DNA of 64,000 nt. It comes from an uncultured Bacteroidales bacterium (GTDB lineage: Bacteria > Bacteroidota > Bacteroidia > Bacteroidales > Paludibacteraceae). The notes below the pieces were generated by a model that saw only the letters and a list, made by a program, of their open reading frames with translations, had not been told where the DNA came from and did not search any database. The number at the start of each line of letters is the position of its first letter. Within the stretch, counting starts at the first letter, position 1. A program made the position numbers and the translations under genes. Location: positions 1 through 64,000 of the forward strand of contig CADCBB010000006.1 in assembly GCA_902799555.1 (NCBI GenBank), given 5' to 3'. Of the stretch, positions 52,751 to 61,437 are shown piece after piece.

Positions 52751-53280
52751 AAAAAAATCAGAATTTTATACACAATAAGTGTGAACACGTTTTCCGATCC
52801 ATTTGCACACAATTCTGCTGTTCACATACCACAACAATCCGTCTCATTTGCTGAATCATCTTATCCGGACGCCCAAGAGAGTAGAGTAGTCCATATTTAT
52901 ACAAATATACGAATCTTAAGATTTGACACCATACAGAAATACACCTGATTTTATAATAATTTTAAACACATAACTTATTTAGTATCAATAATTATATGCT
53001 TTACTTAAAGTATTACTTTTATATTATTCGGCTAATATGCCAAACATGACTCCTGTATCTATACCTTACAACTGCAAAAATGTTTAAATCGCTTATAATG
53101 TACTATTTACGGCACTTATTTATAGTGAAGTAACAATATGAATTTGATACTTATGCCTACATAGATGTGTGTAGAGTAGGAGTACTCTGTAAAAATGTTC
53201 CACGGCAACTGTTCACAAACTGCTATTCATAATGTAATACATTCTATATTCACAAATAACAAAAATATTTCACAAAAAAG
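52751..53280. other. AT-rich stretch without a recognisable gene
   Basis: About 530 bp with many stops in all frames. A small hairpin AGAGTA/TACTCT lies near 53172-53187. I see no RNA gene, promoter pair or repeat array in it. Confidence 0.5.
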
Positions 53281-53290
53281 TTTGCATATA

Positions 53291-53322
53291 TTTGTGTATT
53301 TCGATATTTTTTTGTACCTTTG
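53291..53322 (+). promoter_or_regulatory. Promoter of the XRE-family gene
   Basis: TTTG (53291-53294), a 20-bp gap and TACCTTTG (53315-53322). Confidence 0.8.
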
Positions 53323-53336
53323 CACCCGATTTAAAA

Positions 53337-53364
53337 CTGATATCTGAAAACTGATAACTGACTA
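53337..53364. repeat. CTGANNN heptamer array before the XRE gene
   Basis: CTGA at 53337, 53344, 53351 and 53358, exactly 7 bp apart, ending just before the ATG at 53371. Confidence 0.8.
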
Positions 53365-53370
53365 CTTAAT

Positions 53371-53766
53371 ATGAACGAACGTGAACGTATTAAATCTGTA
53401 CAAGAGACATTAGGTTTAACAGCAAGACAGTTTGCTGCAGAGATTCGTGTACAACCCGGAACGATCAGTAATATGATGGCAGGACGTAATAATCCCAGCC
53501 TCGAAGTGATGAAACGAATCATGGAGCGTTATCCGACGCTGAATCCTGAATGGCTTATTGCCGGTAGAGGCGAGATGTGGCGTACGGTTCCGGGAGAACA
53601 AGCAGGCTTATTTGATACGCTTCCGCCAGATGCCCAAGAGAAACCAATCCGCACCTCACAAAAAGAAGAGCCACAGATTCCTGCAGCTCCTCTTAAGCAA
53701 ATTGCACGTATCGTCGTTTATTATACCGACAATACCTACGCGGAGTTTACACAAGCGCAATCTTGA
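53371..53766 (+). CDS. XRE-family HTH transcriptional regulator, 131 aa
   Basis: The N-terminal HTH spans about residues 4-58 (LTARQFAAEIRVQPGTISNMM as recognition region). A Pro/Glu-rich linker and a short C-terminal beta segment follow. The length and tail are like small Bacteroidales regulators of unknown target. Its last 20 bp overlap the 3' end of lon on the other strand. Confidence 0.85.
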   Translation: MNERERIKSVQETLGLTARQFAAEIRVQPGTISNMMAGRNNPSLEVMKRIMERYPTLNPEWLIAGRGEMWRTVPGEQAGLFDTLPPDAQEKPIRTSQKEEPQIPAAPLKQIARIVVYYTDNTYAEFTQAQS

Positions 53767-56110
53767 GCACTTCGCTGATATCGTGCACATAGTGCAACGT
53801 TAAGCCCTTGAGGTAGATATCCTGAATATCCATTACATCCTTGCGGTTGTCCTCGCAAAGCACAATATCCGTGATACCTGCTCGTTTAGCCGCGAGCAGT
53901 TTTTCTTTCACTCCACCGATAGGCAGCACCTTACCGCGCAATGTCATCTCGCCGGTCATCGCAATTCTCGGCTTCACAAGTCGTTTGGTGAAAGCACTCA
54001 CAAGCGCCGTTGTCATCGTGATACCGGCACTCGGACCATCCTTCGGAATCGCACCTTCCGGCACGTGGATATGTACGGCCGTGGTCTCAAACACTTCCGG
54101 ATCGATACCTAATTCCTGCGCGTGCGCTTTCACATAACCCAAGGCCAAGGTTGCCGATTCCTTCATCACATCGCCTAAGTTACCCGTCAGAGTAAGCGTC
54201 GGAGACTTAGATGCAGACAGACTCGTCTCGATAAACAGGATCTCACCGCCTACTTGCGTCCAAGCCAAACCGGTTACTACACCCACATATTTGTTGGTCT
54301 CCCAACTGTCGCGGCTGAAACGTGCCTGGCCTAAATAACTGCGCAAGTCCTCCAGCGTCACCGTCACGTTATACTCCTCGCCAAGTGCAATCTTCGTATC
54401 CACCTTCCGGCAGATTGTTGCGATCTGTCTCTCGAGGCTACGCACACCCGATTCACGGGTATAGTCATCGATGATACGCGCTAAGATCTCCTTCTTGAAT
54501 TTCAACTGACTTGCCTTCAGACCGTGGTTCTTGAGTTCCTTCGGGATCAGATGGCGTTTGGCGATCTCTTCCTTCTCCTCTTGCAGATAACCGGTCATCT
54601 CGATCAATTCCATTCGATCCAAAAGCGGACGAGGGATGGTCTCCAGACTGTTAGCCGTCGCAATAAAGAGCACCTTGCTCAAGTCATAATCGACATCCAG
54701 GTAGTTGTCATGGAACGTACTGTTCTGTTCCGGATCCAGCACTTCAAGCAAAGCCGACGTCGGATCACCCTTATAGTCGGCTCCTATCTTATCGATCTCG
54801 TCCAACACAAAAACAGGGTTACTTGTACCGCATTTCTTGATGCTGTCGATGATTCGACCCGGTAGGGCACCGATATAGGTTCTCCGATGTCCGCGAATCT
54901 CTGCCTCGTCGTGCAAACCGCCCAACGACACCCGCGCGTATTTCCTGCCTAAAGCCTCTGCCACACTCTTACCCAGACTCGTTTTACCAACGCCCGGAGG
55001 GCCAAACAAGCAGAGGATAGGGGACTTCACCGGATTCGATTCTTTCTCTTTTTTACTGCGAAGTTCCAATTGGCGTTGTACAGCCAGGTATTCGACAATT
55101 CGTTCCTTCACTTTATCCAATCCGTAATGGTCGCGATTCAACACCTCTTGCGCGTGCTGCATGTCGTAGTTATCCTCCGTATAAACAGCCCATGGCAGAT
55201 CTAACAACGTGTTCAGATAGTCCAGTTGAGTGGAGTAGTCAGGCGAGAAAGCATGCATGTGTTCTAACCGTTTGAGCTCTTTCTCAAACTGCTCAGCAAC
55301 CGCTTTGGACCAAGCTTTCTCTTTGGCCCGCTCACGCAATTCCTTGATCGTCTGCTCGTCGTTGTTACCAAGGTCTTTCTTGATGGTCTCCATCTCCTGT
55401 TGCAGGAAATACTCGCGTTGCTGCTTGTCGATTTTCTCAGCCGTTCTACGACGGATATCGGCCTTGATGGTCAATTCCTCCAAGTCTCGCTCCAGGATAG
55501 TAAGCAGCGCCTCGGCACGTTCTGCCAACGAATGGATCTCCAATAGTCCTTGCTTCTGCTCCGTGGACATATGGTAGATCGAACATACATAATTGACCAT
55601 CGTCGGGTCATTATTGATGTTCTGGATCGATGTCTGCAGGCCTGCAGGAGCATCATCCCGCTCATTCAAGATCTTCACTACGGTCTCACGGATATTTTCA
55701 GCCGTCGCTTTGAATAACTTGTCGCCACGAAGCGGCATATGTTCTTCCACTTCGATCACTTGAGCCTTCAGCATGCCGTTCTCCTCAATGAACTCGGTCG
55801 CTTGTACACGGTGAAAACTCTCAAAGATAGCCATCATCGTGTCTTTGCCCATCTCCGGAACAGGAATAATCTGTATCACATGCGCAAAAACGCCCAACGT
55901 GTACAAATCATTTTGCGTAGGGTCGGCCACTTTACCGTCTTTCTGTGTCAACAGAATCAGATTCCGGTTATCCTTGTTGGCAGCCTTGATCAACTTAAGG
56001 CTGTTTTTCTTGGAAACCGCAATCGGCAACAACACTCCCGGGAACAATACCGTGTTCTTGATAGGCAACACGTCATAATACCTCGGTTCCAATTTTTCTT
56101 CGTCTATCAT
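53747..56110 (-). CDS. lon: ATP-dependent protease Lon
   Basis: AAA+ protease of protein quality control. The N-terminal substrate domain, Walker A GPPGVGKTS near residue 366, Walker B/sensor segment FVLDEIDKIG and the C-terminal protease with Ser in PKDGPSAGITM (about residue 690) and Lys in GGVKEKLLAAKRAG (about 735) are complete. Length 787 aa fits LonA. No TAnnTTTG promoter is seen in the 280-bp upstream spacer, so another sigma factor or distant start is possible. Confidence 0.96.
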   Translation of the reverse strand: MIDEEKLEPRYYDVLPIKNTVLFPGVLLPIAVSKKNSLKLIKAANKDNRNLILLTQKDGKVADPTQNDLYTLGVFAHVIQIIPVPEMGKDTMMAIFESFHRVQATEFIEENGMLKAQVIEVEEHMPLRGDKLFKATAENIRETVVKILNERDDAPAGLQTSIQNINNDPTMVNYVCSIYHMSTEQKQGLLEIHSLAERAEALLTILERDLEELTIKADIRRRTAEKIDKQQREYFLQQEMETIKKDLGNNDEQTIKELRERAKEKAWSKAVAEQFEKELKRLEHMHAFSPDYSTQLDYLNTLLDLPWAVYTEDNYDMQHAQEVLNRDHYGLDKVKERIVEYLAVQRQLELRSKKEKESNPVKSPILCLFGPPGVGKTSLGKSVAEALGRKYARVSLGGLHDEAEIRGHRRTYIGALPGRIIDSIKKCGTSNPVFVLDEIDKIGADYKGDPTSALLEVLDPEQNSTFHDNYLDVDYDLSKVLFIATANSLETIPRPLLDRMELIEMTGYLQEEKEEIAKRHLIPKELKNHGLKASQLKFKKEILARIIDDYTRESGVRSLERQIATICRKVDTKIALGEEYNVTVTLEDLRSYLGQARFSRDSWETNKYVGVVTGLAWTQVGGEILFIETSLSASKSPTLTLTGNLGDVMKESATLALGYVKAHAQELGIDPEVFETTAVHIHVPEGAIPKDGPSAGITMTTALVSAFTKRLVKPRIAMTGEMTLRGKVLPIGGVKEKLLAAKRAGITDIVLCEDNRKDVMDIQDIYLKGLTLHYVHDISEVLKIALV

Positions 56111-56302
56111 ATTGTAATTTTTAATTCTTAATAAATAGGGGTCCTTCTCTAATTATGCTATTTTACATAATCACGATTAGGTTTGTTTCGGTACTATAAT
56201 TCCATATATACTTATACAAGTATTATGCCATTAATTTTTATCTGCCATTTCTCTGCCAATTTGGCAGAATTCATCGTATCATATATGCGTGATAACTTTC
56301 CT

Positions 56303-56350
56303 TCCGCATGGCACCAACCTTCGTTCGTTTCCTGAAATTTTATTCTGGAC
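56303..56350. repeat. 48-bp dispersed repeat, copy B
   Basis: It matches copy A at 29745-29792 at 43 of 48 positions. The rest of the spacer between lon and the next gene (56111-56393) is AT-rich with no gene. Confidence 0.75.
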
Positions 56351-56393
56351 CAACAAAGGATCCGTTAGATCTGTCCTTTAATATTTTTTTGGA

Positions 56394-56822
56394 TCATTTT
56401 GGGGCATTTTGGACTAATCCGTTTTTTCGTTCCTTCAGCAGTATCATCCTTACGAACACCGGAAACATCCCGTATATCTTCTTCTTACTTTCTCCCTCAT
56501 TCAAGAATGCGTCAGCGCCTCCCTGGAATTGCGCATTCCATCTTGCTCTCAATTCCGCGTATCTCGGATGGTTCTTGTCCTTCACGATCGCGCTCGCCTC
56601 CCGACAAACCTCGCTCCATATACGCGCCTGAGCCAGCTCAGCTTCAGTTCTCGGACTCTCTTCATAATTCCGTGTTCTCCGCTTAAAAATCTCCTGCGGA
56701 CCCACTTTGATCACATGTCCGCTATCATCTTTCCACTTCTTAAACCGCGCCTGAAACTGTGACCACCCGGCCAATTTCCCGCTCAGACTCTCAATTCCCG
56801 GACTCAATTCTGCTCTTGCCAT
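56394..56822 (-). CDS. Hypothetical basic protein, 142 aa
   Basis: No function recognised. The sequence is basic, helical and without a signal: GIESLSGKLAGWSQFQARF near the N-terminus, a GPQEIFKRR segment, and a Lys-rich C-terminus. The pattern resembles the 129-aa protein at 35-424, so both may belong to one small family. It opens the accessory region and follows an 11-bp repeat array. Confidence 0.55.
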   Translation of the reverse strand: MARAELSPGIESLSGKLAGWSQFQARFKKWKDDSGHVIKVGPQEIFKRRTRNYEESPRTEAELAQARIWSEVCREASAIVKDKNHPRYAELRARWNAQFQGGADAFLNEGESKKKIYGMFPVFVRMILLKERKNGLVQNAPK

Positions 56823-56869
56823 ATCTTTTCCTCCTTACACAAAAACGCAAGATCTATTTTACATAATTC

Positions 56870-56935
56870 TTTAGTTCTTTTTTAGTACTTATTTAGTATA
56901 TTTTTAGTTCTTCTTTAGTTCATCTTTTGTTCTTC
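56870..56935. repeat. 11-bp period array, TTTAGTNNNNN type
   Basis: TTTAGT recurs at 56870, 56881, 56892, 56903 and 56914, and a TTTTGT variant at 56925, all 11 bp apart. It shares the period and the TTAGT word with 29833-29886. Confidence 0.8.
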
Positions 56936-56990
56936 CGCGTAGCATCCTAACACCATTATACTCGGTCATTACTTTGTAAAGCCCGAAAAC

Positions 56991-57245
56991 TTACTCTTTA
57001 TCGCCCACAATAAGCAATAAAATCCACGTCAGAAGCGGAGAAACGAAGATCGAAAGAAGCGACCAAGCGAGGGTGTCTCTATTGCGGTTCTTGGCCATGC
57101 GATAAGCGATATAGAACCGGATAAAGAACGCCCACAGCAGTCCAAACAGCGCTATGAACAGATAAACTACTACCCCACCCGCTGCCACGAGTGCTCCAAA
57201 CAGACTTATAATCAAGTCATTTAATGAGTTAATCACATTTTCCAT
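56991..57245 (-). CDS. Small two-helix membrane protein, 84 aa
   Basis: Two long hydrophobic segments (about residues 10-37 and 58-78) flank a basic loop (YRMAKNRNRD). The ATG at 57245 is used because the longer frame would run into the HNH gene. It follows that gene by 4 bp. No family recognised. Confidence 0.55.
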   Translation of the reverse strand: MENVINSLNDLIISLFGALVAAGGVVVYLFIALFGLLWAFFIRFYIAYRMAKNRNRDTLAWSLLSIFVSPLLTWILLLIVGDKE

Positions 57246-57249
57246 ATGC

Positions 57250-57816
57250 TTATATTTTAATAAAATGATCTGGTTCAGGGTAAGAGATAGGAATGCAATG
57301 CCAATCGAAGGGCAAGTCGAGAGAGTCAAGTGTCGAAAGTTCGGCATCAAGGAGATTGTGAGCTTGTGCGTAGAGATAGATTTTTTTTAGATAGTTGGCG
57401 GTTAGATAGATAGAGGGAAACTCACCGAAATGCTCTATATACCAACCGAACATATCACTATCGCCTTTAGATGAGTTACATGTCTTGCACGCAAAGACGA
57501 TATTCTCCATTTCATTTGTGCCGCCTTTTATACGCGGAAAGATATGGTCTATAGTGGCTTCTTTAGGCGAACTAAAGACCTTTCCGCAATAAGCGCACGC
57601 ATGGTTGCTCTGTTGCAGTTTCTCAATTTGTTGTTTATACAAATCAGAAATTTGCCATTTGCCTTCCATGTACGCTTTAAATGCCTTTGAACGAATCATA
57701 AAACATAGACGATCGTACTTGGTTTTGCCCATACCACAAGCCGCATCAGCCATTTGCAAGTTTGCATATGACCAATACAGCAATTCTGCTAATGTTTTAA
57801 ACTTTCGTTCGGACAT
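57250..57816 (-). CDS. HNH endonuclease family protein
   Basis: Predicted nuclease of 188 aa. A zinc pair CAYC (74-77), the catalytic IDHIFPRIKGG (89-99, with D90-H91), N105 and CKTCNSSKGD (110-119) form a complete HNH site. The N-terminal 60 residues are a helical region without a known domain. Such proteins occur in defence islands and mobile elements. It is 4 bp before the 84-aa membrane protein. Confidence 0.88.
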   Translation of the reverse strand: MSERKFKTLAELLYWSYANLQMADAACGMGKTKYDRLCFMIRSKAFKAYMEGKWQISDLYKQQIEKLQQSNHACAYCGKVFSSPKEATIDHIFPRIKGGTNEMENIVFACKTCNSSKGDSDMFGWYIEHFGEFPSIYLTANYLKKIYLYAQAHNLLDAELSTLDSLDLPFDWHCIPISYPEPDHFIKI

Positions 57817-57862
57817 AATAATAAATTTTCTTCGTCAGCATGCCCCACCCTAAATCTTATTA

Positions 57863-58717
57863 TTATCTATTTTCATAAGATTGTATCAATCTCAAATTGG
57901 CTTTTTCAATCTCATTGAGTTCCTCCATAGATACATTTTCTACAGAAGGATTATACCATTCGTATTTAGAGAAAAGATCCGTTAAATCTTGACTTTTAAA
58001 GATTTTTCCGTGATGAGCAAAAATAGCATTTCTTATTATACGTAGTTCCTCTTTTGACATATAGTCAATATCGCAGTCATCAATACTATACGTGCAAATA
58101 ATATCCTCTAAATCAGGATCACATTCTTGTGCCTCTTCTGTATCATCATTCTCTATGGTCTTAGAAGCGGCAATTGAGTTTGGGTTTTCAGAGTTCTTGG
58201 TATATGATTGTTTTGTTAATGAATCCATGATAAGAAGGCCTAAAACGATAATAATGGTAACAACGGAAATAATTTTCTTCCAAGACCAGGTTTTTGACGG
58301 TATATAATCTCCTAAACTTGGGATTGATGATGTACTTTGCACATCAATACTTGGTATATCTTCTGTTGTCGTTGTAACCTGTGGGTTATTCTGTTGTGAT
58401 CTTTGGTCTCCTTGTCGTTTAGATTTTCTTTCTTTGCGAACTCGCTCCTCTTCTTCCTTAGCTATAAGGGAAGGACACTCAATATAAAAATGTCCTTCTT
58501 GTGCAAGTCCTTTGATGATTTCGCGAGTTACACCATATTTTTCACATACCCCATCTGTAACTGCCGCATCCGCGATTTCATTGGCAAAAGGATTACTTGA
58601 ACGCTTTTCTAGTTCAGCTACACTCACAAAATGACGTGTTGAGTCAAAATGAATCTCATATCCAATAGGTATTTTACTATGAGGTCCTTTAAACCTTGCG
58701 ATATAAAAATAATTCAT
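57863..58717 (-). CDS. YARHG-domain membrane protein, 284 aa
   Basis: Residues 208-284 carry a YARHG domain, seen as LRIIRNAIFAHHGKIF and the following aromatic WYNPSV. One membrane segment lies near residues 145-164, after a charged, Gln/Thr-rich cytoplasmic part. YARHG domains are probably extracellular in other proteins; function is unknown. AT-rich codon use differs from the core genes. It lies 1 bp after the PD-(D/E)XK gene, so the two are probably coexpressed. Confidence 0.8.
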   Translation of the reverse strand: MNYFYIARFKGPHSKIPIGYEIHFDSTRHFVSVAELEKRSSNPFANEIADAAVTDGVCEKYGVTREIIKGLAQEGHFYIECPSLIAKEEEERVRKERKSKRQGDQRSQQNNPQVTTTTEDIPSIDVQSTSSIPSLGDYIPSKTWSWKKIISVVTIIIVLGLLIMDSLTKQSYTKNSENPNSIAASKTIENDDTEEAQECDPDLEDIICTYSIDDCDIDYMSKEELRIIRNAIFAHHGKIFKSQDLTDLFSKYEWYNPSVENVSMEELNEIEKANLRLIQSYENR

Positions 58718-58718
58718 A

Positions 58719-59348
58719 TCAAATGTGTTTTATCAGTTCGAGATATTGCTTAACCACAGACTTAAACTCTGGATCCAGAGCTAATTTTAATATAGCCTCC
58801 AGCCAAGCTTTGATGTCTTCCTCGTAAGTAAGCACTGCAAATTTTGTGAGGTCTTCCTTGCGAGATTCCGACTTATATGGCTCTGCGTTATGTAAAGCTA
58901 TTGATTTCTTCTTTTCCCATTTGTTACATAGATAGAATAAACCAGCATTTACTCTATTGTTGCCGGTAAGATAGCGGTAATACTTCCGCAATTGATGAGG
59001 CTGATGAATAGCGTCCAGTTTGTTTTCAATTACTATGCGATATGAAGGTACGCTTTCGCGAGTTTTATTACTGATGAATATATCAGCACGTCCTCTATCC
59101 CTAACTTTACCAGCTACTATTTCCTTAAGTTCTCTCTCGTTAACTATCCAATTTTTGTATCCGGTCGCAGAAATATCCTCTTTAAGAAGTTTTGCGGGAC
59201 GATTATCAAGCCCATATTCTTCTAATTTCTTCTCCAACATATCCCAAAAGAGTTCTCGCGCTCCATTGTGAGTCGCAATAATCTTTATCATGCGAGAGTG
59301 GAAAAGTTCAGCATGCGAATAACCTAATTCTTGAAAGATAGAAAACAT
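58719..59348 (-). CDS. PD-(D/E)XK nuclease-superfamily protein
   Basis: The core motif is RGRADIFI with D89 and IENK with E108 and K110, followed by a QLRKYYRY helix, as in the PDDEXK_4 group. Length 209 aa. Members are found in phage, restriction and toxin settings, but this one has no partner methyltransferase nearby. A 75-bp gap separates it from the VbhA-like gene upstream. Confidence 0.8.
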   Translation of the reverse strand: MFSIFQELGYSHAELFHSRMIKIIATHNGARELFWDMLEKKLEEYGLDNRPAKLLKEDISATGYKNWIVNERELKEIVAGKVRDRGRADIFISNKTRESVPSYRIVIENKLDAIHQPHQLRKYYRYLTGNNRVNAGLFYLCNKWEKKKSIALHNAEPYKSESRKEDLTKFAVLTYEEDIKAWLEAILKLALDPEFKSVVKQYLELIKHI

Positions 59349-59423
59349 ATTCTATTTTGTCTTTTGTCTAATTGTGGCGAATTCGCCATGATTAAAATTT
59401 TAATTATGGAAAAGTAATAAAGC

Positions 59424-59906
59424 CTACTCTTTTATTATTTCCCAATAATTACCTCTAAGCCCTTCACTATAATAACGAACAATAAAACCATCCTTTTGCA
59501 ATTTGCGGAGATGATATCTTAAGGTACTCATAGATATTTGAAGCACATAAGACAATTGCTTATTATCTGCCCATGGACGTCCGTGTAGATAACTTAATAG
59601 TCTCTCTCTTGTAGTCCTTGAAGCAGGCTTATCATCATAATGACGCTCGTAGGTATAGATATTCTCTCTGTTGGAACCTTGTTTGCAATTGTAATACTCA
59701 CTGAGTAAATTATTAACTTCATCAATAGAAATCTCACCTTCAATATTCCTCCTCGCAAGTTCTTTCAAATACTCCGAAGTCTCCAAACCATCTACTTGTT
59801 GTAAGCCGATAGCGGTGCGCCAGATCTGCGCACGTTCTTTTTTGTCGGGTTCTCCTTGACGGATATATTCCTCAAAATCGGGTGTATATGTCGGTATTTC
59901 TTTCAT
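59424..59906 (-). CDS. VbhA-like domain plus winged-HTH regulator, 160 aa
   Basis: Residues 21-72 resemble the VbhA antitoxin of Fic toxins (helix, then SEYLKELARRNIEGEISIDEV). Residues 98-155 are a winged HTH like those at the C-terminus of Fic proteins. No Fic (HPFxxGNGR) domain is encoded here or beside it. The inhibitory S/TxxxE(G/N) motif seems changed: the Glu position reads Gln. Start at 59906 is set by the promoter at 59923-59954. Confidence 0.65.
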   Translation of the reverse strand: MKEIPTYTPDFEEYIRQGEPDKKERAQIWRTAIGLQQVDGLETSEYLKELARRNIEGEISIDEVNNLLSEYYNCKQGSNRENIYTYERHYDDKPASRTTRERLLSYLHGRPWADNKQLSYVLQISMSTLRYHLRKLQKDGFIVRYYSEGLRGNYWEIIKE

Positions 59907-59922
59907 AAGACCTTTGCGAGTG

Positions 59923-59954
59923 CAAAGGTACAAAAAAAATCTGACATGTGCAAA
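59923..59954 (-). promoter_or_regulatory. Promoter of the VbhA-like gene
   Basis: Minus-strand TACCTTTG (59930-59923) with TTTG at 59954-59951, gap 20 bp. Confidence 0.8.
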
Positions 59955-59994
59955 TTATTCTTTGCTTTTTGTCCAAAATTACCCAAAATGGATC

Positions 59995-60023
59995 AAAAAA
60001 AGGGCGAGAGTTGCCTCCCTCCC
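59995..60023 (-). terminator. Rho-independent terminator after the small frame
   Basis: On the minus strand AGGGAGGGAG pairs with CTCTCGCCCT around a GCAA loop (one mismatch, one G-U) and seven T follow. Confidence 0.8.
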
Positions 60024-60196
60024 TAATAGAGCACTTGTTGAATTGTGAGCCCATATAGCGTACAATACTTTTTTAAATCAGCCGATGAGTATTGATTTCC
60101 AAGCAGTTTTCTGACACATGCAACCTTATGCTTGATCTCTGTTTCGGTATCGATGGTTAACTCCTCGTGCATGGCAGATGTAAACTCATCTTTCAT
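60023..60196 (-). CDS. Small hypothetical protein, 57 aa
   Basis: The ATG at 60196 lies 1 bp after the agmatine-deiminase-family stop, a coupled arrangement, and a strong terminator directly follows the stop. The product is charged and helical, with KVACVRKLLGNQYSSAD in the middle. Family unknown. Coupling and terminator position favour a real gene. Confidence 0.5.
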   Translation of the reverse strand: MKDEFTSAMHEELTIDTETEIKHKVACVRKLLGNQYSSADLKKYCTLYGLTIQQVLY

Positions 60197-60197
60197 A

Positions 60198-61340
60198 TCA
60201 AAATGGTAAATCTTCAGATGATTGTTCCGGTTTTTCCTGATCATCGGCACTATTTAAAGGCGGAATAAGATGAGGGATAGTTAGTAGATAATCCATTAAG
60301 TCATTGCAGATGCCGGAAACACGGCCTCGCTGAACAAAATACGGACATCCTTCTTGAGCAAGATACGCATGGATATAGTGAACCATGTCCCAGAAGGAGA
60401 AATACCCTTCGTTAGTCCACATATTATTCCAATACGCTTCAAACGCACTATTGAAAGCATACCATTCTTCATCGGGAAGCTTCTTTCCTTCGTGATATTC
60501 CACAACTGCTCGTATCCGTTCTTCCGTAAAAGCGTCTTGGTCAAACGGGTTAAAGGGATGACGTTTAGAGGTTCTGAATACTTTAGTGTTTTGATATGCT
60601 TTTTGAGCTGTATTCCATGTCGCGCAATGCAAACCACCACCTAAACGTGTGAGAGACTTGACGTACTTAATCGGATAGACAGTACAATCAGGGAACGCGG
60701 CACGGATTCGTTCAAAGGCGGGCTCGTCGGAAGGTTCACCCAATTGTGCCATGAAGATATTATTACCTACGCGCAGGAAATTAAGGTATTCCCAACGAAG
60801 ATCGGTAATGATCGAGCCATCATCGGCTATCGCCATCATTCCGTCCACATGACCATAGATGTCAGTTTTGTTCCAATGAACGATCTTGATAGAACGGGCA
60901 TTGAGGCGTTGTTTGAATGATGCGAACAGCCTCTTATGCTCGACAAAATCATTTTCCAGAAAAATTTTGTCTGTCATATAGACATTGCCGCGTTTGTCCG
61001 TCAATACGTTTCCTCCATCCAGCGTGATATCTTCATAGCGGAAAGGCGACATACCTAAATCTTCCCAGATAGGCTCCATGTTTGGCTTATACTTGGCATA
61101 ACGCGGAGCGGAAAGGTAGTCAGGGGAATAGAGAAATTGTGCCAGATCGCCATGTGTATCAACGGTAATGGGCATGTAATCGCGTACCCATAAACGCGTC
61201 ATGGACTCTGTGTGAGGGATTTCCTGATACGGAACAAGTGCCGTTTCAAGTGCCAGCGTCAGGCTCTTAAATAGACGAGGAAAATGAAGGCGTAAGGCTT
61301 TCGGTAAAAAGACCAAATCTGTTTGCGAATCGTGTAACAT
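60198..61340 (-). CDS. Agmatine deiminase / PPAD-family protein
   Basis: Guanidino-group hydrolase fold. Catalytic residues are all present: RDYMPI with D54, LDGGN with D108, the His of YGHVDG (H164) and Cys239 in GGGLHCATWN. Length 380 aa. Substrate could be agmatine or peptidyl-arginine-like; no signal peptide is seen, so agmatine in the cytoplasm is more likely. The protein ends in an acidic tail with terminal EDLPF, like the C-terminus of SSB proteins. Confidence 0.87.
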   Translation of the reverse strand: MLHDSQTDLVFLPKALRLHFPRLFKSLTLALETALVPYQEIPHTESMTRLWVRDYMPITVDTHGDLAQFLYSPDYLSAPRYAKYKPNMEPIWEDLGMSPFRYEDITLDGGNVLTDKRGNVYMTDKIFLENDFVEHKRLFASFKQRLNARSIKIVHWNKTDIYGHVDGMMAIADDGSIITDLRWEYLNFLRVGNNIFMAQLGEPSDEPAFERIRAAFPDCTVYPIKYVKSLTRLGGGLHCATWNTAQKAYQNTKVFRTSKRHPFNPFDQDAFTEERIRAVVEYHEGKKLPDEEWYAFNSAFEAYWNNMWTNEGYFSFWDMVHYIHAYLAQEGCPYFVQRGRVSGICNDLMDYLLTIPHLIPPLNSADDQEKPEQSSEDLPF

Positions 61341-61386
61341 ACTCTTTGCTTTTAAAAGTTTAACAATTAGTTATTTACTTCGGCGG

Positions 61387-61417
61387 CAAAGGTATATGTT
61401 TTTTCGCAAACGGCAAA
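61387..61417 (-). promoter_or_regulatory. Promoter of the agmatine-deiminase-family gene
   Basis: Minus-strand TACCTTTG (61394-61387) with TTTG at 61417-61414, gap 19 bp. Confidence 0.75.
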
Positions 61418-61437
61418 ATCAGAAATGTTAAAAAAAG

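Noticed and set aside
52597-52812. 71-codon minus-strand frame over the candidate RNA
   Set aside because: Its first half lies upstream of the predicted transcription start, and the strong stem-loops explain the sequence better.
52403-53370. tRNA, tmRNA or 6S RNA in the large spacer
   Set aside because: No T-loop GTTCRANNC, anticodon arm, tag-peptide frame or 6S-like bulged rod was found.
57246-57350. Longer N-terminus for the 84-aa membrane protein
   Set aside because: It would lie inside the end of the HNH gene and lacks similarity to a membrane protein start.
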